From the NCBI GenBank assembly GCA_902802575.1, contig CADCMN010000016.1, positions 1 to 53,175 on the forward strand: a stretch of DNA of 53,175 nt, written 5' to 3'. Made by a program: the position numbers and the translations under genes. A model generated the notes under the pieces. The model saw only the letters and a program-made list of their open reading frames with translations. It had not been told where the DNA came from and did no database searches. Below are positions 41,121-48,902 of the stretch, piece after piece (positions within the stretch are counted from its first letter, which is position 1; each line of letters begins with the position of its first letter). The stretch comes from an uncultured Eubacteriales bacterium. GTDB lineage: Bacteria > Bacillota > Clostridia > Christensenellales > CAG-138.

Positions 41121-41611
41121 CCATTTTCCTCGCCATCGTGTTTTGCGCGGCGATCACGCTGATGCTTCTGTCGGCGGTGGCTTTTATACAGAAGAAGGAG
41201 TTTTTCTCTTCCGCGCCAAAGGAGGCGCAGGAGGTCATTCAACCGAGGAATGAAGAACTGTTTTATGGCGCGAGGGTAATCGGATGGACCCTTATGGGAT
41301 TCAGCATTCTCATGATTTTGGGTGCCGGCGTGATCGCGATCTGGGACGGCTTCCGAAGCGGTTTTACCTTTTGGCAGTTTTTCCTGCGCTTTGTGCTCAT
41401 CTTCACCATCTACAAAATCTATGACATGGTCTGCTTTGACTACTTCTTACTGATGAAGTTTCGCTTCTTCCAGTACTATTTTCCGGAGGTGGAGAGGGTG
41501 TATCCTCTGAAAAAATACGGTTTTAACATCAAGAGTCAGCTGCTGAAGCTATTCGTGATATTCCCGGCGGCATCTGCGCTTGCCGCCTGGATCTGCACGC
41601 TGCTCCAGTAG
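41111..41611 (+). CDS. Four-helix membrane protein, family B (fifth of five)
   Basis: The 166-residue protein has about four helices and is the close paralogue of the one at 34408 (FTFWQFFLRF ... YDMVCFDYFLL and a KKYGFNIKSQ tail). It begins inside the preceding gene and is followed after 17 bp by an alpha/beta hydrolase. Confidence 0.65.
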   Translation: MLLTIFLAIVFCAAITLMLLSAVAFIQKKEFFSSAPKEAQEVIQPRNEELFYGARVIGWTLMGFSILMILGAGVIAIWDGFRSGFTFWQFFLRFVLIFTIYKIYDMVCFDYFLLMKFRFFQYYFPEVERVYPLKKYGFNIKSQLLKLFVIFPAASALAAWICTLLQ

Positions 41612-41628
41612 AGGAGGCATATAGGTCT

Positions 41629-42378
41629 ATGTTTATCAATGAATATGGCAACAGGAATGATCCAACGATCATCCTGCTTTCACCGATGATGATATCCGGA
41701 TCGGATCTGTACGGACAGATGAGCCCGTTTTTTAAGGGCTCCTACCATATCATTTCCCCTGACCAGGGCGGCCATGGGAAGGCAGGCGCGTATATCAGTG
41801 CAGATGAAGAGTATCAGATTCTTAAGGACTTTTTGCTTGAAACGGGATGCACAGATATTGAATTGGTCTACGGGGCGTCTTTGGGGGCAGCGGTAGCCTA
41901 CAGGCTTTTTCTTGACTCTGCGTTTACGGTCCGTCATGCATGGCTTGATGGCGTGGCGCTTACGGAAAGTGCCGGTTTTGCAGAGTGGTTTGTTAGTAAG
42001 ATGTACCGTTCCAGGAAGAAAAAGTCCGCGAAACTGAAGGGCAAGCCATCTTCAATGCTCATCGATATGTATGGGATAGATTATGCGACGCTCATGGCAA
42101 AGAATTTTGAGCGCATCACTCCGGAAGATATCGATGCGATCTGCCATGCCTGCTGTCATTATGATCTGCGGAAGCTGACTGAAGAAGAACAGCGTAAGCT
42201 TCATCTGGATTATGGAGAAAAAGATTTTGATCTGAGGTATTCCCGAAAAACGATCCCCGTGTATATGCCGAGGGCAGAACTCGTAATACGTTCCGGATAC
42301 AAGCACTGTGGTTATATGGCTGCGCATACGAAGGAATACGTAGAGGAAATCGAACGCTTTATCGGAGGGACTGTATGA
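41629..42378 (+). CDS. Alpha/beta hydrolase
   Basis: The 249-residue protein has PDQGGHGKAG near residue 44, the elbow GASLGA with S84, and GYKHCGYM for the catalytic His near the end. The 25942 remnant carries the same GYxHCG. GAGGAGG lies about 13 bp before the ATG. Cys-rich lid stretch ICHACCHYD. The substrate is unknown. Confidence 0.85.
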   Translation: MFINEYGNRNDPTIILLSPMMISGSDLYGQMSPFFKGSYHIISPDQGGHGKAGAYISADEEYQILKDFLLETGCTDIELVYGASLGAAVAYRLFLDSAFTVRHAWLDGVALTESAGFAEWFVSKMYRSRKKKSAKLKGKPSSMLIDMYGIDYATLMAKNFERITPEDIDAICHACCHYDLRKLTEEEQRKLHLDYGEKDFDLRYSRKTIPVYMPRAELVIRSGYKHCGYMAAHTKEYVEEIERFIGGTV

Positions 42379-42406
42379 ACATAGAATCCAACGTAGGAGG
42401 ATGGTT

Positions 42407-42844
42407 GTGATCGTTCAAAAAACATCCGTTTTTCCAGCATCCGGAGAAACGGTATTCCGAAATCTGCAGCAGCTGGAGACGCTTCAGTATATCGCAAAGC
42501 CATTTGCCAGCTTTGAACCGGTCAGTGAAGAAATGAAAGTATGGGCTGTTGACAGCACATCCTCCTATCGGTTTAAGCTCTTTGGTTGCATCCCCTACGG
42601 CACGCACAAGATCCACATCGTCCGATTCGACCCGGATGGCGTCAGCAGCCGTGAGAGCAATGAACACGTACCGGTCTGGAATCACGACATCAGTCTGATT
42701 CCGATCGATCAAGAGCATACGAGATATACGGACCGGGTCGAGATCCGGGCGGGCTGGAAGACGGTTTTCATATGGCTCTGGGCAAATGCTTTTTATGCCC
42801 ACAGACAGAGGAGATGGATCGCATTACTGAAGAAGGAGGCGTAG
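42407..42844 (+). CDS. SRPBCC-fold small-molecule-binding protein
   Basis: The 145-residue protein starts IVQKTSVFPASGETVFRNLQ and continues with a deep-pocket START/polyketide-cyclase-like pattern, VEIRAGWKTVFIWLWANAFY forming the long C-terminal helix. These folds bind or isomerise hydrophobic ligands. I start at the GTG at 42407, 6 bp after AGGAGG; an ATG at 42401 touches the ribosome site. Confidence 0.75.
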   Translation: MIVQKTSVFPASGETVFRNLQQLETLQYIAKPFASFEPVSEEMKVWAVDSTSSYRFKLFGCIPYGTHKIHIVRFDPDGVSSRESNEHVPVWNHDISLIPIDQEHTRYTDRVEIRAGWKTVFIWLWANAFYAHRQRRWIALLKKEA

Positions 42845-42851
42845 AACACAG

Positions 42852-43382
42852 ATGGTTACCCTACATGAACAGATCGATATAAAAGCGCCCTACGAACGGA
42901 TGGAAGCCTGGGTCGATCATTTTCAGGAAGAGTTCGTGAAATGGAGCCCTTACCATACGGAGTGCGAACTGTATGACGGCGGCTATCAGAAAGGCATGAA
43001 GGTCAGATTTCGTGAGATCGTCGGCGGGTTGGATTACAATGTGATCGGGACGATCACAGAATGCGAGCAGGATAGAGATCATTTCCGCATCGTTTTCCAG
43101 AGCGACAAAAAGACTTCGTTCATCACCTTTGAAGGGAAGCGCACGGAAAGCGGCTGTCACTTTTCTCATATAGAAGCCTTTGGCCTGACAAAACCGATCA
43201 TCGGTCCGATCCTGGAATTCCTGACCTTCAAGGTGTTCTACAGGAAATGGTGTAACTGGAAGCTGATCCGGGACGATATGATTTTAGATAACCAATATCT
43301 GAATGACATATTGACAGAGGGGAAATATCCGGACCGCATACCGGAGATAGAAGCCATGCAATGCGGAGGGAACAGATCATGA
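42852..43382 (+). CDS. SRPBCC-fold small-molecule-binding protein
   Basis: The 176-residue protein has the same fold type: an N-terminal strand VTLHEQIDIKAPYERMEAWV, central GLDYNVIGTITECEQD and a long C-terminal helix near KVFYRKWCNWKLI. It is only distantly similar to its neighbour. It overlaps the next gene (ATGA). Two binding-protein folds in a row suggest a hydrophobic intermediate that needs carrying. Confidence 0.78.
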   Translation: MVTLHEQIDIKAPYERMEAWVDHFQEEFVKWSPYHTECELYDGGYQKGMKVRFREIVGGLDYNVIGTITECEQDRDHFRIVFQSDKKTSFITFEGKRTESGCHFSHIEAFGLTKPIIGPILEFLTFKVFYRKWCNWKLIRDDMILDNQYLNDILTEGKYPDRIPEIEAMQCGGNRS

Positions 43383-44350
43383 AGATTCTGGTATATGGAG
43401 CCGGCGTGATCGGCGGACAACTCGTGCATGCGCTCACGATCAGTGGAAACGACGTCACCGTGATCGCCCGCGGAGCATGGAAAGAAGCGCTGGAGAAGGA
43501 CGGCCTGCGCATCCGGCATTACATACAGAAGAAAGATACGACGGATCATCCCCGCGTTCTGGAAAAGCCGGACGGGCAGCGGTATGATATCGCGTTTGCC
43601 GTGATGCAATACCGACAGATGGAACGGATATTGGAGGATCTGGCGGCTGTAAACTGTCCGATCGTGGTGCTTGTGGGCAACAATCTTTCCGTTTCAGAGA
43701 TGGAGAGACGGATCTTGCGAGCGGCAGTCTCTCCGAAAGAAGTGCTGTTCGGCTTTGGCTCCACTGCCGGGACACGTGAGAACGGGAAGCTGACCACTGT
43801 GCATACCGGGGATGGCAAATTAACCATCGGAAAAGCTCACGCAGAGGCGACTGCCGAAGAAAAGACTCTGTTGAAGCGCCTCTTTGCGGGCAGCAGGATG
43901 TCGGTTTCGTATTGCGACGATATGGACGCCTGGCTGAAATATCACGCGGCGTTCATCCTGCCGGTCGTTTACTTATGCTACAAAACCGGGTGCGATCTCA
44001 CGAAGTCCACAAAAGAGGACAGAAAGCTTCTGCTGGACGCGGCGGGCGACGCCTATCATCTTCTGATGGCGCTGGGGTATCCGGTCCGTCCGGCAGGGGA
44101 TGAGAAAAACCTGGAACCGGGCATTTCCAATCAACTTGTGAAGCTGGTCATTTACTGGATGTCGCGGACCCGGCTCGGAGCCCTTTGCACGACAGAGCAC
44201 TGCCGTCACGCTCCGCAGGAAATGGAGGATCTGGACAAGGCGTTTCAGGGATTGAGAGCGCGGAAGCCGGACTTCCCAATGCCGCATTATGATGAACTGT
44301 ACACAATGATGCCCTCCTGGGAAGAAATACGAAACACATACATTTCGTAA
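43379..44350 (+). CDS. Ketopantoate reductase-family (ApbA/PanE-like) oxidoreductase
   Basis: The 323-residue protein starts with the NAD(P) motif MKILVYGAGVIGG and the TVIARGAW segment of the PanE family. The C-terminal helical domain includes YHAAFILPVVYL. The substrate need not be ketopantoate; the family includes reductases of unusual keto compounds. The start at 43379 has GGAGGG upstream and overlaps the SRPBCC stop. Confidence 0.85.
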   Translation: MKILVYGAGVIGGQLVHALTISGNDVTVIARGAWKEALEKDGLRIRHYIQKKDTTDHPRVLEKPDGQRYDIAFAVMQYRQMERILEDLAAVNCPIVVLVGNNLSVSEMERRILRAAVSPKEVLFGFGSTAGTRENGKLTTVHTGDGKLTIGKAHAEATAEEKTLLKRLFAGSRMSVSYCDDMDAWLKYHAAFILPVVYLCYKTGCDLTKSTKEDRKLLLDAAGDAYHLLMALGYPVRPAGDEKNLEPGISNQLVKLVIYWMSRTRLGALCTTEHCRHAPQEMEDLDKAFQGLRARKPDFPMPHYDELYTMMPSWEEIRNTYIS

Positions 44351-44364
44351 CGGGGAACAGAATC

Positions 44365-44970
44365 ATGCAACGATTGATCAAAGCCTCCTGCGCCATCGCG
44401 GCGAAGGAGCTCGGCAAAGAAAAGACAGAAACGATCGCCAAAGCGGCGCAGAAGCGATATGAGGAGCTGCTTATCGAAAATGCAAGCGACAGCAAAGCGC
44501 TGCGACGGCATACTTTTGGGCGTATTTATCCGGCCATCGCTGTGTATGAGTCCTTCATGGCCGAAGGTATCGAGCCTGAAAGAGCTGTCTGGTATATCCG
44601 CGAATACTTTCAACGGTTTGCTGCTTCATTTACCCCGCACCTGAAGCGGGTGATCCGGTGGTTCGGCCTTGCAAATGTGGTCCCGAAGCTCTTCATGAAA
44701 ATGTCACTGAAAGGCTTTGGTCCGGAGGCGGGTTTTGAGTATGAGTTTCCTGAAACGAAGGGCAATGAAGCACGGTTCAACGTCGTGCGATGCCCTTATA
44801 TGGAGACCTGCCGAAGGTACGGATGTCCGGAAATAACGAGGGCTTTCTGCGACGGCGATGACGCGGGGTACGGCGATCTGCATCCCAAGCTGATATGGGG
44901 TCGCACAAAGACGATCGGCAGAGGCGGAGACTGCTGCGATTTTCTGTTGCAGTACCGGGGCCGGGTATGA
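44365..44970 (+). CDS. Thiazoline-carboxylate hydrolase-family protein, paralogue 4
   Basis: The 201-residue protein has the fullest family signature of the island: RCPYMETCRRYGCPEITRAF, CDGDDAGYGDLHP and GRTKTIGRGGDCCDFLL. It is the last gene of the main operon. Its extra Cys residues in the C-x-x-Y-x-x-C block resemble a metal or redox site, though this is inference. An ATG at 44365 follows GGGGAACAG. Confidence 0.82.
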   Translation: MQRLIKASCAIAAKELGKEKTETIAKAAQKRYEELLIENASDSKALRRHTFGRIYPAIAVYESFMAEGIEPERAVWYIREYFQRFAASFTPHLKRVIRWFGLANVVPKLFMKMSLKGFGPEAGFEYEFPETKGNEARFNVVRCPYMETCRRYGCPEITRAFCDGDDAGYGDLHPKLIWGRTKTIGRGGDCCDFLLQYRGRV

Positions 44971-45001
44971 TCCGAACAGGGATCAGCTTTTCTTTTCCCC
45001 A

Positions 45002-45030
45002 TTGACAAAAACATGCAATGAGCCTATAAT
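45002..45030 (+). promoter_or_regulatory. Consensus promoter of the TetR gene
   Basis: TTGACA at 45002 and TATAAT at 45025 are 17 bp apart: a near-perfect sigma-A promoter, with an operator directly downstream. Confidence 0.9.
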
Positions 45031-45058
45031 GATAACAATGTTAGCAAACAATGTTATC
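45031..45058. promoter_or_regulatory. Operator O2 over the TetR transcription start
   Basis: A 28-bp imperfect palindrome (12 of 14 half-site positions match): GATAACAATGTTAG and CAAACAATGTTATC. It contains TGTTAGCA, shared with the operator at 48852. A repressor bound here would block its own promoter. Confidence 0.7.
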
Positions 45059-45071
45059 GAAAGGACTACTC

Positions 45072-45689
45072 ATGAAAGGAACGTATGAAACGACACATCA
45101 GAGAATACTGAGCAGCGGATTGAAATGGTTCCTTGAAAACGGATTCGAGTGCACCAATCTGCGCGATATGTGTGCTGATGCAGGCATAACGACCGGATCC
45201 TTCTATCGGCATTTTGAGACTAAGGAAGAGCTGTTCGCATACCTCGTGCAGCCGGCCGTTGATGAAATAAGGAAGCTTTTTGCCGATGCGGAGCCAAAGT
45301 GCCAAGAGGTGATCGAAGCCGGACATGTTGAAAGGCTTTGGACTATCGTGGATGCAGAAATGCTTCTTGATTATATTTATCGCAACTTTGACGCGCTGAA
45401 GCTTCTGCTCAAATCCGCTGACGGTACAGCATACAGCGGATTTTTAGATGAAGTTGTTTCTTTGGAAACGGGTATTACGCTGCGTTCTCTGGCGGCGGCT
45501 AAACGACGGGGATTGATCTTGACGAAACTGCCGTCAGAACCGGAGTTGCATTTGCTCTGCCATGCCTATATCTCCAGCCTGTTTGAAGCGGTCATGCACG
45601 ATTTCAGCAGGGAGGAGATGGATAGCTATATCCACACGGTGATGAGCTTCTTCACGGCGGGGTCACATAGGATCCTCGGTATTCTGTAA
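45072..45689 (+). CDS. TetR-family regulator, likely master repressor of the island
   Basis: The 205-residue protein has a TetR N-terminal HTH (QRILSSGLKWFLENGFECTN, then DAGITTGSFYRHFETKEELF) and a helical ligand domain. The start at 45072 has AAAGGA upstream. Its promoter carries operator O2, and related palindromes lie before the DUF3793, feo-type and ABC units, so I infer one ligand-responsive regulon covering the cargo. The ligand is probably the substrate or a product of the encoded enzymes. Confidence 0.9.
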   Translation: MKGTYETTHQRILSSGLKWFLENGFECTNLRDMCADAGITTGSFYRHFETKEELFAYLVQPAVDEIRKLFADAEPKCQEVIEAGHVERLWTIVDAEMLLDYIYRNFDALKLLLKSADGTAYSGFLDEVVSLETGITLRSLAAAKRRGLILTKLPSEPELHLLCHAYISSLFEAVMHDFSREEMDSYIHTVMSFFTAGSHRILGIL

Positions 45690-45697
45690 TCTGCTCG

Positions 45698-45726
45698 TAA
45701 ATGCCTCACCAATGGCGAGGCATTTA
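45698..45726 (+). terminator. Hairpin after tetR
   Basis: TAAATGCCTC/GAGGCATTTA, 10-bp stem with 9-nt loop, 8 bp after the TetR stop. The T-run is short. A similar GCCTC-type hairpin stands before the ABC unit at 48817. Confidence 0.6.
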
Positions 45727-45737
45727 ATAAGCGCCGA

Positions 45738-45755
45738 GGTTAGAGCTCTCTAACC
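45738..45755. promoter_or_regulatory. Operator O3 before the feo-type operon
   Basis: GGTTAGAG-CT-CTCTAACC is a perfect 8-bp-arm palindrome with the same GGTTAG-N6-CTAACC frame as O1. It lies 25 bp before the first ATG. Confidence 0.8.
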
Positions 45756-45780
45756 AAGGAAACGAAGGGAGGTACCATGT

Positions 45781-45954
45781 ATGATTGCATGGCTTTTGCA
45801 GAATGTGGCGTCGATCATATTGCTGCTCGTGGTGGCAATGATCGTTATCTTCATTGTGCGATCAAAGGTTAAAAAGAAAAAACAGGGAACATGCAGCTGT
45901 GGGTGCTCAGGATGCAGCGGCTGTGCTTTCCGCCAGAAAGGAGATTCCATATGA
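45781..45954 (+). CDS. FeoB-associated Cys-rich membrane protein
   Basis: A 57-residue protein: one N-terminal membrane helix (about 4-26), a Lys-rich turn and a tail with five Cys in TCSCGCSGCSGC. This is the small partner found in many clostridial feo operons, presumed to bind iron or assist FeoB. GGAGG lies 8 bp before the ATG at 45781, and the stop overlaps the feoA start. Confidence 0.88.
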   Translation: MIAWLLQNVASIILLLVVAMIVIFIVRSKVKKKKQGTCSCGCSGCSGCAFRQKGDSI

Positions 45955-46172
45955 AACTAACTCAGACCAAATCGGACCAGCGCGGTTTTATTCATGCTAT
46001 CAGCGGCGATGCGCATTTTGCAAGTCGTATCACTGCTATCGGTATCACGGAAGGCACAGCGTTTCAGACGGTTCGCAACGACAGGAAGATGCCGGTGCTG
46101 GTATATTTGCGGGAGACATTGATCGCAGTCAATCGCGAGGATGCTGAAAGGATCGAGGTGGAAACAGCATGA
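45951..46172 (+). CDS. feoA: FeoA-domain protein
   Basis: The 73-residue protein is an SH3-like FeoA domain (SRITAIGITEGTAFQTVRND, then VLVYLRETLIAVNREDAERI). FeoA assists FeoB in ferrous iron uptake at the cytoplasmic face. Overlaps of 4 bp with both neighbours mean coupled translation. Confidence 0.9.
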   Translation: MKLTQTKSDQRGFIHAISGDAHFASRITAIGITEGTAFQTVRNDRKMPVLVYLRETLIAVNREDAERIEVETA

Positions 46173-48025
46173 AAACAAGGATCGCTTTATTGGGTCAGCC
46201 CAATTCGGGCAAATCCACGGTGTACAACGCATTGACGGGTTCGCGGCAGCATGTGGGCAACTGGCCCGGCAAAACCGTGGAAAAAAACGATGGCTACTAT
46301 ACATACAAAGGAACGCGCTTTACGGTAACGGATCTGCCAGGAAGCTATGGCCTTTCCGGTAATTCGGATGAAGAAACGATCACGGTCGATTTCATAAAGA
46401 GCGGTCAAGCTGACCTGGTTTGCATCCTTGTAGACGCGTCCCAATTGGAGCGCAGCATGTATATGGTAGCGGAGTTTGCCGCACTGGATAAGCCTGCCGT
46501 GCTGCTGCTGAACATGATGGATGTTGCGAAGACTCAGAAAAAGGAGATCGACGCAAAGCTTCTTGAAAAACGCCTGGGTATCCCTGTCCTGCCCTTTACG
46601 GCAGCGGACGGCAGGGGCTATACGGAGCTGAAGGAACTCTTGTCCCGGGAGTTGGAAGCGCCGCATAAGCTCTCCTCTGCGCCGGAGTCGGGAATGAGCG
46701 GCACGTCCGCAGAGGCGATACTCTCTGAGAGCCAGGCAAAGTATCGTTGGATCGCCGCTGTGCTCGAGGGGGTGACGCGAACGGCGACGCAGAAATACAA
46801 GCTCTCAAGATTTGATCGTATCGCTACCAGTCCCGTGAAAGGCAAAATCCTGTGCCTCGGCATTGTGCTGGCCGCGTTTCTGGTTGCCATGATGGTATGT
46901 GTTCCCATCATGAGCATTGCTCAGATGATCCCTCAGCTGCTTTACGGGCCTATTTCTTCGCTGCTCACAGGTTGGAATGTGCACCCATGGCTCGTATCTG
47001 TTTTTTCCATGATGCTGCCCAATGTGCTGTATTTTACGCTATCGATGGCGAGCTTCGTGTTCGGGGTCAATTTGGCTTTTGGCTTCCTGGAGGAGATCGG
47101 GTTTTTAGCCCGGGCTGCCTATCAGTTTGATGGCGTGCTCTCCCGTCTGGGATTGCAGGGCAAGGCGATTTGCCCGGTCCTCATGGGCTTCGGCTGTACC
47201 ATCGGCGGCGCATGCGGCACACGTATCATGGACAATTGGGGCCAGCGGATGCTGGCAATGGCGGTGGTATGGGCGGTGCCCTGCGGCGCGATCTGGGGTG
47301 TGATCCCCGTGATCTCCGGAATGTTCTTCGGCCCGGTCGGGACGTTGCTGGTGTGCCTGCTGATCCTCGTCTATATGGTACTGATGATGTGGATCGTTTC
47401 AAAGATTTTCGGAAGGAAGCTTGCACCGAAGGAGAGCCGAAGCGGCATGATCATGGAGCTTCCGCCATACCACAAGGCGCACTGGAAGCACATCCTGAAA
47501 GAAGCCTTTCTGAAAGCCTGGGATATCTTTCGCCGCGCGCTGGGCACGGTCACCCTGGTATCCCTGGTGTTCTATATCTTTTCCTTCAGCGGAAGCGGCA
47601 GTATTCAGGAAAGCCTGCTGTACCGCGTCGGTACCTTTATCGAGCCGGTAACGCGCTTTTTCGGTCTTGGCTGGCAGACCTTCATGGCATTCCTCAGCTC
47701 TGCTTTCGCAAAGGAAGCGGTGCTTGGCGTTCTCAATGCCGCGTTTGTCGGCCAGGGAGGCCTCTTAGAGGCGACCTTCTTTGCCAAGACCGCTGCTGCT
47801 GACAATGCGGCGCTTGCGGTCAGCATGGCTCAGACGATCTCAAAACCCGAGGCGCTGGCTTTCCTGTTCGCCTGCACTTTTAACGTGCCGTGTGTCATGG
47901 CGCTGACGACTACCTACCGCGAATCTCATTCTTTGAAATGGACGGCCCGTGTGGCGCTGTTTTACATCGGCTGCGCACTGGTACTCGCCTGCATTGTGTA
48001 TCACATCGCCGCGCTGTTTCTGTGA
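46169..48025 (+). CDS. feoB: FeoB-like ferrous iron transporter, divergent gate motifs
   Basis: The 618-residue protein has an N-terminal G domain: G1 GQPNSGKS (9-16), G3 TDLPGSYGLS and G4 NMMD. A GDI-like linker and a polytopic membrane domain follow. Standard FeoB has GFGCxVPA with TRT and later CSARLPVY; here the first gate reads GFGCTIGGACGTRIMD and the second VPCGAIWGVIPVI. The gate cysteines remain, but the surrounding residues differ, so metal selectivity may differ too. It is somewhat shorter than many FeoB proteins. It is part of the O3-controlled operon. Confidence 0.88.
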   Translation: MKTRIALLGQPNSGKSTVYNALTGSRQHVGNWPGKTVEKNDGYYTYKGTRFTVTDLPGSYGLSGNSDEETITVDFIKSGQADLVCILVDASQLERSMYMVAEFAALDKPAVLLLNMMDVAKTQKKEIDAKLLEKRLGIPVLPFTAADGRGYTELKELLSRELEAPHKLSSAPESGMSGTSAEAILSESQAKYRWIAAVLEGVTRTATQKYKLSRFDRIATSPVKGKILCLGIVLAAFLVAMMVCVPIMSIAQMIPQLLYGPISSLLTGWNVHPWLVSVFSMMLPNVLYFTLSMASFVFGVNLAFGFLEEIGFLARAAYQFDGVLSRLGLQGKAICPVLMGFGCTIGGACGTRIMDNWGQRMLAMAVVWAVPCGAIWGVIPVISGMFFGPVGTLLVCLLILVYMVLMMWIVSKIFGRKLAPKESRSGMIMELPPYHKAHWKHILKEAFLKAWDIFRRALGTVTLVSLVFYIFSFSGSGSIQESLLYRVGTFIEPVTRFFGLGWQTFMAFLSSAFAKEAVLGVLNAAFVGQGGLLEATFFAKTAAADNAALAVSMAQTISKPEALAFLFACTFNVPCVMALTTTYRESHSLKWTARVALFYIGCALVLACIVYHIAALFL

Positions 48026-48039
48026 AAAAGGAGGATCCC

Positions 48040-48756
48040 ATGCACGAGTATTACCAAAGGAAAGCACCAAAGCTTAAGAAAAGCATGAGTGGCTTTTTAC
48101 AGCCGATCGCTTCTGAACTGGAACATTACAGCGGCAAGTCCTATGGGATCCTCTTTGAAGAGATCTGGAACCACTATGAGGTGAACATGCTGGAGAACTT
48201 CCCGTACATCGGCGGGGATGCCGTCAGCGGAACGAAGAATCTCACCGGGGCGTATTGCTTTGTTTCCATGGGCGAGGTGCTCAAGAGGTATGGCGTTTCA
48301 TTGGAGGAGATCGGTCATCTCATGGTGCTGGCGTACGAGCGGCGCTTTTCCGCCATGCCTGGGATCGTAAAAAGGATCGCACGCAGGTCCTTCACAAATG
48401 TCAGATCGCTCAACAGAAAGTATCAGAAAAAAGACGCGCAGAACGCAGCTAACGCGGCAAAGAATCCCGGCAGCTTTGAAACAAAGACCATGATTCCGCC
48501 GGAAAGCGGCTATGATTTCAGCTACCATAACCTGGTCTGCCCCCTCTCCAACTTTGCAAAGGCACATGGGTATGAGGCGTATATGCCGTATCTTTGTAAT
48601 TTGGATTACGTCATGTTCGGCGTGTTCGGCGTACCGTTGTTCAGGGAGCACACCTGCTTCGAGGACGGGGATTATTGTGACTTCAAGCTGAAGATGGATG
48701 CAAAACCCGTGGAGTATTGGCCGCCCGTGTTCACCCAGGGGAAGGGGTATAAATGA
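48040..48756 (+). CDS. Thiazoline-carboxylate hydrolase-family protein, paralogue 5
   Basis: The 238-residue protein keeps the CxxD and CD pairs in LCNLDYVMFGVFGVPLFREH and CFEDGDYCDFKLK. It lies 14 bp after feoB with AGGAGG before the ATG, so this family member travels with the iron transporter and not with the main operon. That link is the best hint that the family works on a metal-related compound here. Confidence 0.78.
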   Translation: MHEYYQRKAPKLKKSMSGFLQPIASELEHYSGKSYGILFEEIWNHYEVNMLENFPYIGGDAVSGTKNLTGAYCFVSMGEVLKRYGVSLEEIGHLMVLAYERRFSAMPGIVKRIARRSFTNVRSLNRKYQKKDAQNAANAAKNPGSFETKTMIPPESGYDFSYHNLVCPLSNFAKAHGYEAYMPYLCNLDYVMFGVFGVPLFREHTCFEDGDYCDFKLKMDAKPVEYWPPVFTQGKGYK

Positions 48757-48816
48757 TGGCCCTCTCCTGATAGACAAGGTCAGCTTTACTATGGATGTTA
48801 GATAGGACAAATAAAG

Positions 48817-48834
48817 GCCTCGTATGAACGAGGC
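48817..48834 (+). terminator. Hairpin ending the feo-type operon
   Basis: GCCTCGT/ACGAGGC stem with ATGA loop, followed by ATTTTAC. Confidence 0.6.
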
Positions 48835-48851
48835 ATTTTACAAACGCTTTT

Positions 48852-48867
48852 GTTAGCAATTGCTAAC
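48852..48867. promoter_or_regulatory. Operator O4 before the ABC-transporter operon
   Basis: A perfect 16-bp palindrome, GTTAGCAATTGCTAAC. Fourteen of 16 bases match the core of O1 (GTTAGCAGATGCTAAC). It lies 36 bp before the start codon. Confidence 0.85.
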
Positions 48868-48902
48868 GAAAGACGAACGAATTATAGGAAAGGGGCATGT
48901 GT

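Noticed and set aside
26331..48867. Operators considered as DtxR/IdeR iron boxes because of GGTTAG/CTAACC
   Set aside because: The iron-box half-sites are separated by about one base, whereas here the spacing is six bases, and no DtxR-type gene is in the island. A TetR is.
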